Shown piece after piece: positions 7,423-14,204 of a DNA stretch of 64,000 nucleotides. Source of the stretch: Altererythrobacter sp. CAU 1644 (GTDB lineage: Bacteria > Pseudomonadota > Alphaproteobacteria > Sphingomonadales > Sphingomonadaceae); NCBI RefSeq assembly GCF_029623755.1, contig NZ_CP121106.1, positions 941,001 through 1,005,000 of the forward strand, read 5' to 3'. The notes beneath the pieces were generated by a model. That model had not been told where the DNA came from and did no database searches. It saw only the letters and a program-made list of their open reading frames with translations. The position numbers and the translations under genes were made by a program. How positions within the stretch are numbered: the stretch's first letter is position 1; each line of letters begins with the position of its first letter.

Positions 7423-7971
7423 ATGTATTTGCGTTTTGTAAGTCCGGTTGCTCCGGGCGGATACACCGTCACGCGCTCGCACGTCGCGCCCGGCCTGTTC
7501 CGGCCGGCGTACGGCCTGTGGTGCCAGCACCGCGATGCGCCGAGCCCGGCGCTGATCGGTATCCGGCGCGAAATCGACTGGTTCGAGGATAACCTCCCCG
7601 TGCCGCGGCGCCTCGGCGTGAAGGCGAAGGGGCGCTGGTATAGCGACGGGGTCTGCTGGTTCCGCGACAGCGCGCGCGAGATGTTGGCGCACGCCTACAC
7701 GCTCGCGGCGCTGATCGAGGAATGCGGTGTGCGGATCGACCGGGTGCGTTCGCGCGATCCCGGCCAGATCCTCTACCGCGACGACTGGCAGGTCGTGGCG
7801 ATGCCCGAGCGGTATCGCGAGATCCGGAGCATCCCGCCCCCGGTGGGCCTGTCGTCATTCATCTGGCGATGGGTCTGCCGGGGGATAGGAGAAACGTCGC
7901 GATTGGCGATGATCCGGCGCGCAGCGCCGCAAGGGCGACCGCCCGTCGCGCCGAATGGCGCGGAAGCCTAA
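7423..7971 (+). CDS. Hypothetical protein
   Basis: The 182-aa protein starts after AAGGA (7409-7413). It is soluble, with a coherent N-terminal part (MYLRFVSPVAPGGYTVTRSH, then WFEDNLPVPRRLGVKAKGRWYSDGVCWFRDSARE, then YRDDWQVVAMP) and a less ordered basic C-terminus (RRAAPQGRPPVAPNGAEA). This layout is compatible with a conserved hypothetical of alphaproteobacteria, but I cannot name a domain. Confidence 0.6.
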   Translation: MYLRFVSPVAPGGYTVTRSHVAPGLFRPAYGLWCQHRDAPSPALIGIRREIDWFEDNLPVPRRLGVKAKGRWYSDGVCWFRDSAREMLAHAYTLAALIEECGVRIDRVRSRDPGQILYRDDWQVVAMPERYREIRSIPPPVGLSSFIWRWVCRGIGETSRLAMIRRAAPQGRPPVAPNGAEA

Positions 7972-8022
7972 GCGAGCGGACGTGAGCGCCGGCGCTTGAG
8001 GCCAAAAAATAGGAGACGAACA

Positions 8023-8270
8023 ATGCCAAAGCATATCGACTACGAGAACGAGCCCAGCTTTCGAGCGGACGAGCAAACGCCGTAAGGGCTTCCCGTCAGA
8101 GACGCGCGTGAAGCGCGGGCTGCGCAGCATCAAGGGCGGAGAGGTTGAGCTGCTCGAGAAACTCGGGCGGAACGACCCATGCCCATGCGGTTCAGGGACA
8201 AAATTTCAAGAAGTGCTGTATGCGCTCGGGCCGGTATGATGGCTCCGAGCGGCGCGACTATTGGCGGTGA
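8023..8270 (+). pseudogene. SEC-C motif gene with two single-T insertions
   Basis: A good ribosome site (AGGAGA) precedes ATG 8023, but the frame stops after 20 residues. If one T is removed from TTT at 8059-8061 and one from TTT at 8204-8206, an 81-aa protein is restored that ends at TGA 8268-8270. It contains [20 protein letters not shown] then KKCCMRSG, the SEC-C zinc-binding motif (CxC...CC) seen in SecA and many small proteins. Both lesions sit in TTTC where TTC is expected. Real decay, assembly errors, or frameshifting are alternatives. Confidence 0.65.
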
Positions 8271-8287
8271 GCAATCTTCATTCGTCA

Positions 8288-8376
8288 TTCCCGCGAACGC
8301 GGGAACCCAGGGCGGCCCGGCAGGGAATTTATCTTCTCGCTGGGCCGCCGTTGATCTTGAGCCTGTCGAAGGGCGC
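8288..8376. repeat. Interspersed palindromic repeat (REP-like)
   Basis: TTCCCGCGAACGCGGGAA (8288-8305) is a near-perfect palindrome. It is followed by GGCGGCCC/GGGCCGCC arms (8311-8318 and 8342-8349) and then a block reading CTTCGACAGGCTCAAGAT on the minus strand. This type of sequence is widespread as intergenic repeats in sphingomonads. It covers the 3' end of the ORF at 8329. Confidence 0.6.
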
Positions 8377-8574
8377 GGGGGTAACGGCAGGGTCGGCTGT
8401 TAGGAAAAACCGCTGCTCCATTTCCATCTGCTGCTGGAGTTCGAACAATTGCTCGGCACTGTCCGAACCCGATGCCTCAAGCTCCTTGATCGGCACGGCG
8501 TTGTCAGCGGCAGGGTCATCGGCCAGCGCGGGAGCGGCGAGCAACAATGCAGCAGTTGGCATGAGAATCTTCAC
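8329..8574 (-). CDS. Small exported protein with repeat-derived C-terminus
   Basis: The 81-aa product starts MKILMPTAALLLAAPALADDP, a clear signal peptide, and continues with an acidic helix (KELEASGSDSAEQLFELQQQMEMEQRFF). The last part (about residues 62-81, TPAPFDRLKINGGPARR) is encoded by the interspersed repeat at 8288-8376, so the original C-terminus was probably replaced. Function unknown. Confidence 0.5.
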   Translation of the reverse strand: MKILMPTAALLLAAPALADDPAADNAVPIKELEASGSDSAEQLFELQQQMEMEQRFFLTADPAVTPAPFDRLKINGGPARR

Positions 8575-8656
8575 GGGCCTCTCCTATTGATGGGAGGGAT
8601 ACTATTGGAGCGAGGATGGATCCAAATAACTCGATCTACGTCCTAACTGCTGAAAT

Positions 8657-10099
8657 TCACCTTTCGCCGAACAAGTCGAGCGTAGACGCCGAACCAGGTG
8701 AATATCTTGCATCGATGATTATATGTTTGAGCTCGAATGGAAGCTCATCATTCAGTTTGTCGATTTCGCCCTGAATTCCGTCGATTTTTTCGAGCTCCTT
8801 GTCATCATATACGACGACCATGAACCAACCAACGGCAACACCTTCAGCTGCAAGATAGGTCGGCAGCTGGGCACGTAGGCCGCTCCAGAACTTTGTGTTC
8901 CTAGCGAGTTTAACCTCAATTAGCGTGCGCTTTTCAAACCCATTCGAAAGTTTAAAATCGACTGGACCCCGGCCAATATTTGCCTCGCGGGATACGTCAA
9001 TTCCGTTAAGCCGACAGGATTCGCGGACCACGCCCAAGAACAGTCGCTGAGAAGCATCCTCCCGTCTCGCTGTTCCGTCATCATTCCAGAGGAGCCGCCA
9101 ACCACCCTGATTTCCAACGTAGTTCTCAAACATGGACAGAAGTTCCCGAACAAACTCTTGGAAACTTTCTTCGTCGACAAAGCCTACTTTGGGGTTGTTG
9201 CTATCGACCCATTCTTTTGCGGCCTTGTACCATTGTACAAAACCTCGAGGGTCTCCCTCGAAGTCATATGCTTGACCACCTATCCTCTCTTGAGTCGCAA
9301 TATAGCGCTCCCGCAATTGCGGTGCTTCGAGAGCTATCTTGACAATCTCTTCCTTTGGCATCTGGCCTACAACGTGACTGCCATAGAGTTCTGCCAACTC
9401 TGCCCCTTCATTCTCACGACAGTAACGCCAAAAATCCTGATGGTTGAGTGTCGGGAAAGGACGAAGGTATCTCTTGGGGACCAAGATTACCGGTTTCTGC
9501 ATATCAGGATTGACTGGCAGAGCGTATTCGCCCGCAAGCCACAATTTCCTGTCGAGGTCGAAACGCGCCTTTTCGTATTCAAATATCTCGGTAGGAACCC
9601 CAAGGTCCTTTGCTATACGTTGGGTATACGCAGCAAAACGATGGAGCAGCATGCGGAGAGTTGCGTCGCTAATCCTATCAGGACCTATTCCATATCCAAA
9701 AATCTGGACCTCTTCGAAATGAGAGAGATTCTCTGCACCACGCTCAATCGCAGTCCAGATCGCACCAGCAATTTGAGCCGCGATATCTCTCCCAGATCCC
9801 GCACCCTTGGTGCCTTTGGCGGTGAGACCGAGACAAGCTTCTTCGAACTCGGGAAACGAAAGGCGCGCCAACGCACGGCGATATGGGGCAGAACCGATGT
9901 CGCCGCCACTCCGAGCAACGTCCTCGAAAATGCTCGCAAAGAAAGCGACTATCTCATCGTGCGAACCTACGAACTCTTCGCGCTCGTTTCCGTAGATAAG
10001 AAACGGATCGACAAAAAGTTCAGTGTCCAGATTTAGAAATAGATCAAACCATTCTGAGTCAGAGCAATCTCCTAGGTTGAAGTAGTCAGAGAATTGCAT
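8657..10099 (-). CDS. 480-aa protein with PD-(D/E)XK-like C-terminus
   Basis: The product has an uncharacterised N-terminal region (about 1-350) and a C-terminal part (about 355-480) with the order RESCRLNGID, GRGPVDFKL (Asp381) and TLIEVKLA (Glu395-x-Lys397), then an amphipathic helix. That D...ExK layout is typical of PD-(D/E)XK nucleases. The gene is visibly less GC-rich than its flanks and stands alone with repeats and a broken gene next to it, suggesting horizontal transfer. A single-gene defence or restriction role is plausible but not shown; I do not recognise the full-length family. Confidence 0.7.
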   Translation of the reverse strand: MQFSDYFNLGDCSDSEWFDLFLNLDTELFVDPFLIYGNEREEFVGSHDEIVAFFASIFEDVARSGGDIGSAPYRRALARLSFPEFEEACLGLTAKGTKGAGSGRDIAAQIAGAIWTAIERGAENLSHFEEVQIFGYGIGPDRISDATLRMLLHRFAAYTQRIAKDLGVPTEIFEYEKARFDLDRKLWLAGEYALPVNPDMQKPVILVPKRYLRPFPTLNHQDFWRYCRENEGAELAELYGSHVVGQMPKEEIVKIALEAPQLRERYIATQERIGGQAYDFEGDPRGFVQWYKAAKEWVDSNNPKVGFVDEESFQEFVRELLSMFENYVGNQGGWRLLWNDDGTARREDASQRLFLGVVRESCRLNGIDVSREANIGRGPVDFKLSNGFEKRTLIEVKLARNTKFWSGLRAQLPTYLAAEGVAVGWFMVVVYDDKELEKIDGIQGEIDKLNDELPFELKHIIIDARYSPGSASTLDLFGER

Positions 10100-10135
10100 C
10101 TAATAGAGTTAGCACTTTTACTCTGCCGCCTCAAC

Positions 10136-11215
10136 TCACTCCGCCGCTTGCGCACCCTCGCCAGCCGCACCAGCGCCGCCTTCATCGCCGAACATGTCGG
10201 GACCGTCGTCGACCGCCTCTTCCTCGTTCGCGGCCTTGGCCTTCTGGCGCTTGTCGAAGCTCGACCAGACGGTGTTCCAGTCGCCCTTGGTCGCGCCCTT
10301 CGAATATTCGGTCGCGCGCTGTTCGAAGAAGTTGGCGTGCTCCACGCCGTTGAGCAGCGGGGCGAGCCAGGGCAGCGGGTGATCGTCGATCATGTAGATC
10401 GGCTGCAGGCCGAGCTGGCCGAGCCGCCAGTCGGCGATATAGCGGATATACTTCTTGATTTCCTTGGGCGTCATCCCGCTGACGGGGCCCATCTCGAAGG
10501 CGAGATCGATGAAGTTGTCTTCCAGCCGCACCGACTTCTGGCAGATGTCGATGATGTCTTCCTTCACCGCCTTGCTGTAGCAGTCGCGCTCGCGCACGAA
10601 TTCGTGGAACAGCCGCACAATGCCCTCGCAGTGGAGGCTCTCGTCGCGGACCGACCAGCTGACGATCTGGCCCATGCCCTTCATCTTGTTGAAGCGCGGG
10701 AAGTTCATCAGCATGGCGAAGCTGGCGAACAGCTGCATCCCCTCGGTGAAGCCGCCGAACACGGCGAGCGTGCGGGCGATATCCTCGTCCGTGTCGACGC
10801 CGAACAGCTGCAGGTAATCGTGCTTGTCCTTCATTTCCTCATATTCGAGGAAGGCGGAATATTCGCTTTCGGGCATGCCGATCGTGTCGAGCAAATGGCT
10901 GTAGGCCGCGATATGCACCGTCTCCATATTGGAGAAGGCGGTGAGCATCATCTTGATCTCGGTCGGCTTGAACACGCGGCCATACTTGTCGTGGTAGCAA
11001 TCCTGCACCTCGACATCGGCCTGGGTGAAGAAGCGGAAGATCTGCGTCAGCAGGTTGCGCTCGTGCTCGGTGATCTTCTGCGCCCAGTCGCGGCAGTCCT
11101 CGCCCAGCGGGACTTCCTCGGGCATCCAGTGGATCTGCTGCTGGCGCTTCCAGAACTCGTAAGCCCAGGGGTATTCAAAGGGTTTGTAGGTCTTGCGGGC
11201 TTCGAGCAACGACAT
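10136..11215 (-). CDS. nrdB: Ribonucleoside-diphosphate reductase, beta subunit
   Basis: This is the class Ia R2 subunit (359 aa) that generates the diferric-tyrosyl radical for deoxynucleotide synthesis. The metal and radical residues are visible: METVHIAAYSH (Glu, His, and Tyr seven residues after the Glu), EGMQLFAS (Glu) and RDESLHCEG (Glu and His). The start at 11215 (MSLLEARKTYK) was chosen because AAGGA lies seven bases upstream; a longer frame to 11281 lacks one. The C-terminus is acidic and low-complexity. Its partner nrdA lies 3 kb away, with unrelated genes between. Confidence 0.95.
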   Translation of the reverse strand: MSLLEARKTYKPFEYPWAYEFWKRQQQIHWMPEEVPLGEDCRDWAQKITEHERNLLTQIFRFFTQADVEVQDCYHDKYGRVFKPTEIKMMLTAFSNMETVHIAAYSHLLDTIGMPESEYSAFLEYEEMKDKHDYLQLFGVDTDEDIARTLAVFGGFTEGMQLFASFAMLMNFPRFNKMKGMGQIVSWSVRDESLHCEGIVRLFHEFVRERDCYSKAVKEDIIDICQKSVRLEDNFIDLAFEMGPVSGMTPKEIKKYIRYIADWRLGQLGLQPIYMIDDHPLPWLAPLLNGVEHANFFEQRATEYSKGATKGDWNTVWSSFDKRQKAKAANEEEAVDDGPDMFGDEGGAGAAGEGAQAAE

Positions 11216-11331
11216 CTTGTGGTCCTTCTGGATTGCGCGTGAGGGACCAGCATATGAATCACACGCGTGATTCGATAGCAAGGCCGTAACTAATATAGGG
11301 TCTTATCCACCAATTTGACCCCCCGCCCCGG

Positions 11332-11721
11332 TTACTTCCAGAACCAGCGATCTTTCGCCCGGCGCGCGGCGCGCTCGCGCCACATGCGGATATAGAGCCA
11401 CAGGCCCGAGAAGGCGAAGAACAGCAGCGCGAAACCCGACAGGATCGAGATCGCCTGGCCGACCGGGCCAAAGGTCTCGCCCGAGTGGAGGTGGTGGAAG
11501 AAGCTGACCCAGGCGCGCGGGCCGGTCTCGGGGCGCGGGGGCGAGCAGCGCCATCCCTCGGGGCATGCGAAGCCGGGCGGGGGTTCCTGCGCGGCGAGTT
11601 CGGCTACGCTGGGCTCGGCGACGGGCCACAGCGCCGCCCAATGGCTCAGCAGGCCCGTCGCGGCGATGAACAGGATGAAGACTCCGAAGAAGACCGAGAG
11701 CCAGCGGTGCCATTTGCGCAT
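11332..11721 (-). CDS. PepSY-type membrane protein
   Basis: The 129-aa product has an N-terminal membrane helix (MRKWHRWLSVFFGVFILFIAATGLLSH), a periplasmic loop with a paired Cys (GFACPEGWRC), a short WVSFFHHLHSGE segment and a second helix (ISILSGFALLFFAFSGLWLYIRMW). This is the shape of short PepSY-associated TM proteins often found with TonB-dependent iron uptake. A perfect palindrome 25 bases upstream (11746-11761) suggests operator control. Confidence 0.7.
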   Translation of the reverse strand: MRKWHRWLSVFFGVFILFIAATGLLSHWAALWPVAEPSVAELAAQEPPPGFACPEGWRCSPPRPETGPRAWVSFFHHLHSGETFGPVGQAISILSGFALLFFAFSGLWLYIRMWRERAARRAKDRWFWK

Positions 11722-11745
11722 GGATGCACTTTCTTTTTGCGATTG

Positions 11746-11761
11746 ATTTGCATTTGCAAAT
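11746..11761 (-). promoter_or_regulatory. Perfect inverted repeat ATTTGCA-TT-TGCAAAT
   Basis: A 7-2-7 perfect palindrome lies 24 bases upstream of the PepSY gene's start. Its AT-rich dyad and position suggest an operator. The regulator (a Fur-like protein would fit the gene) is unknown. Confidence 0.45.
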
Positions 11762-12110
11762 ACACCGCTGCACGCGGATCGCAAGTGCCGAATTGTCGCG
11801 GACTGCGTCTGATGCGCGCCGGGCCCGATGCCTGCCTGCAAAGAAAGAGACCCCGGCGGCCTTGCCTTCCCCGGGCAAGGTCTCGTCGGGGCCGTAAGTC
11901 CAGGGGTAATAACACCCCCCTCCGCGTGGAATTGAGCCAGTTTTGGCGGCGCGGCACAAGCCCCCGGCGGGCCACTTATGCCCGATTTCGTCAACGTTTT
12001 GAGTGGCAGCAGGCTGGGATGCCCCGGTGAAACAGGCGCTTGGATGGTTAAGGCGGCGGTTACGCTGCGCTAATCGCCCTTTAAACCCTGCCGACTAGTT
12101 TGCGCAGCCT
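11762..12110. other. Intergenic region without recognised gene
   Basis: About 350 bases lie between the palindrome and the diguanylate cyclase gene. I found no tRNA-like fold, no ORF with a ribosome site and no recognised riboswitch core. A TTAA...TTAC pair upstream of 12111 (GGTTAAGGCGG...GTTACG) has spacing 8, not the CtrA spacing of 7. Confidence 0.4.
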
Positions 12111-13346
12111 ATGGGAGCCGCGACGATTCAGGCCGAAAACATGGGCAAGGCAGCCGCGGTCGACGACATCGTCCGCGAAGGGCTGCCCGAAAGCCAATGG
12201 CCGCAGGACATTCGCGCCTTCTACAAGCGCACCGTCGCGCGGCGCATCCTGGAAGAAGGGCGCTTCCTGCTGATCCTCGGCATGCTGATCTGCCTTGCGA
12301 CCCTCGCCGTCGACGCCCTGGTCATGCCCGAGCGGCTGCAATACGGCGCGCAGACGCGGATCCTGGCGGTGGCGCCGCTCACGCTCCTCGGGCTCCTCGC
12401 GGTTGCCCAAAGGTGGCCACGCACCGCGGCCTTTGCGGTCGGCGGTTCGATGACCGCCTTCGCGATGCTGATGCTGCATCTCACCAATTTCCAGCCGGCC
12501 GAGATCGCCTCGCGCTATATCCTCGGCATCGCGTTGCTGCCCGGGATCGCGATGCTGATCCTGCCCTTTCCGCTGCGCGGACTGGTCCAGTTCGGCCTCG
12601 CCTATTCGGCAGCGTTCCTGTGCGTGCTCTCGTTCGACATCCCGGGTGGCGTCGGCGCCAACCTCGATGTGCTGGCCATGCTCGCGACCGGCCTGTTCGG
12701 GACGTATCAGATCGTCCTGCGGCACGAGGGACTGCGCCAGCGCAACTTCCTCCTCGACCTGCGCGGACGGCTCACCCGCGAGGAGCTGTTCGAGGCCAAC
12801 CGCCGGCTCCGCCATCTCTCCGAGCGCGACCCGCTCACCAGCCTGCCCAATCGCCGCCATTTCGAACGGACGTTCGAGGAGCGGTTCGACAGCGCGGCAG
12901 AGGGACAGGAGGGCCGGATCGCCCTGATGATGATCGACCTCGATAACTTCAAGCGGTTCAACGACCGCCACGGCCACCAGGCCGGGGACCAGTGCCTGAA
13001 GCTGGTCGGGCATGCGATCGACTGCGTCATGCGCAAGCACGAGGCGACCTTCGCGCGCTATGGGGGGGAGGAGTTCATCCTGGCCATGCGCGAGGAAAAG
13101 CCGGGCGATGCCGAGCAGGTCGCGCAGCGAATCTGCAACGCGGTGGCGGGGCTACCCGGGCGGGTCGGCGGCGAGCCGCTGATCACCACCAGCGTCGGTG
13201 TCGCGACCGCACCGCCCGAATTTGCCCTGGGGCTCGACGACCTGATCGAGATGGCGGATGCGGCGCTCTATGCGGCAAAGCACGCGGGCCGCAATCGTTA
13301 CGAACTGGTCGAGGCAGGTGGAGCGAGCGACCGGCTCTGCGCCTGA
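12111..13346 (+). CDS. Membrane diguanylate cyclase (GGDEF)
   Basis: The 411-aa protein has about six hydrophobic helices (roughly residues 60-195) and a C-terminal GGDEF domain (about 240-400). The active site is YGGEEF, preceded by DPLTSLPNRRHFERTFEERF and IDLDNFKRFNDRHGHQAGDQCL with its metal-binding Asp. The enzyme makes cyclic-di-GMP from two GTP. Start uncertain: ATG 12111 or 12141, neither with a strong ribosome site. A PilZ gene, the matching receptor type, lies 300 bases downstream on the opposite strand. Confidence 0.85.
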   Translation: MGAATIQAENMGKAAAVDDIVREGLPESQWPQDIRAFYKRTVARRILEEGRFLLILGMLICLATLAVDALVMPERLQYGAQTRILAVAPLTLLGLLAVAQRWPRTAAFAVGGSMTAFAMLMLHLTNFQPAEIASRYILGIALLPGIAMLILPFPLRGLVQFGLAYSAAFLCVLSFDIPGGVGANLDVLAMLATGLFGTYQIVLRHEGLRQRNFLLDLRGRLTREELFEANRRLRHLSERDPLTSLPNRRHFERTFEERFDSAAEGQEGRIALMMIDLDNFKRFNDRHGHQAGDQCLKLVGHAIDCVMRKHEATFARYGGEEFILAMREEKPGDAEQVAQRICNAVAGLPGRVGGEPLITTSVGVATAPPEFALGLDDLIEMADAALYAAKHAGRNRYELVEAGGASDRLCA

Positions 13347-13359
13347 TCGGCCTACCGCG

Positions 13360-13563
13360 TCAAAGAACCCTGATCGCGCCCAGATCCGGCCAGATCACGC
13401 ACACGACGACAAACGCCAGCACCGGCGTGGCAACGGTCGCTGCGGCGAACAGTGGAAACATGGCTTCGCTGATCTTGCCGCTTCGCCGCCATTGAATGAA
13501 CAGCACGAGTTCCACCAAGGCTGCGAACGCAAACAGAAACGGCACCAAAAAGCCAAGCGTCAT
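13360..13563 (-). CDS. Small two-helix membrane protein
   Basis: The 67-aa product, starting MTLGFLVPFLFAFAALVELVLF, has two hydrophobic helices separated by a basic loop (QWRRSGKISEAMFP) and ends KVV-type DLGAIRVL. No conserved motif is seen. It is convergent with the diguanylate cyclase, 13 bases after its stop. Coding status rests on the clean hydrophobic pattern only. Confidence 0.4.
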   Translation of the reverse strand: MTLGFLVPFLFAFAALVELVLFIQWRRSGKISEAMFPLFAAATVATPVLAFVVVCVIWPDLGAIRVL

Positions 13564-13651
13564 TGGGAGGCCCCCCATCCCCAAACCAGATCGGCGCTCC
13601 ATAGCGCGGGCATCGCCGCAACGCCAATAGCCAGTTTTGCAGGACGGGGTT

Positions 13652-14041
13652 TCAGCAGATGCGGCGAAGGGGCCCGTAGGGAGAAACCGCAATCTCGGCA
13701 GGCGGCTCCACGCCTTCCGTCTTGGCGGGCTGCACGCTCTGCGGCGCGGCGGCAGGCGGTTTGCCGTTGAGCAATTGCTCGAGCAGGGCGGGCGAAAGCG
13801 GCCGGGCAAAGGACACCCCGACATCGGAATCCTCACGCCAGCGCACGTAACAGGCATAGGGTCCGGACCCGCTGATCATCAGATTGACCGGCATTCCAGG
13901 GAACAGCGAGGCGTCGGCATCGCGGAACCGGCATCCGCCCTCGGTCAGATCGCATACGACGATTTCGAGCAGCCTGCCCTGGTTGGTGCAGCACTGCCCG
14001 CCAATATCCGTCCGCTTGCGTTCGACTTTGCGCGTTCTCAT
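13652..14041 (-). CDS. PilZ domain protein
   Basis: The product, 129 aa from ATG 14041, carries a PilZ-like domain. The N-terminal Arg cluster (MRTRKVERKRTDIGGQC) followed by LLEIVVCDLTEGGCRFRDAD matches the RxxxR and (D/N)xSxxG c-di-GMP-binding pattern in relaxed form. A possible GTG start at 14083 is less likely because the extra codons (TTA, AGG, CGA) are rare in this genome. Nearby diguanylate cyclase makes a c-di-GMP effector role plausible. Confidence 0.7.
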   Translation of the reverse strand: MRTRKVERKRTDIGGQCCTNQGRLLEIVVCDLTEGGCRFRDADASLFPGMPVNLMISGSGPYACYVRWREDSDVGVSFARPLSPALLEQLLNGKPPAAAPQSVQPAKTEGVEPPAEIAVSPYGPLRRIC

Positions 14042-14204
14042 CCTTGCTCGGCCTAAAAGGAGTTCGGTTTCTCGGTCATGCACATGAATTCCTAAGGCGG
14101 CGTTAAGGGTGTTCTGCGTGGTTTTGTAAAAATTTGGCCGGAGAAGCGCGCTGCTTCCCCGGCCCTCTATTTCCGTGCCTTGCGGCAAACGGTTGCTGGC
14201 AAGC

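Noticed and set aside
11880..12110. Possible cobalamin riboswitch or sRNA in the gap before the diguanylate cyclase
   Set aside because: No B12 box or conserved fold was found; only short GC-rich hairpins. Nothing supports a specific RNA.
13564..13651. Extension of the small membrane protein at 13360 to longer starts
   Set aside because: Upstream sequence has no membrane or domain signal, and codons are unlike the genome. The shorter ATG at 13563 is better.
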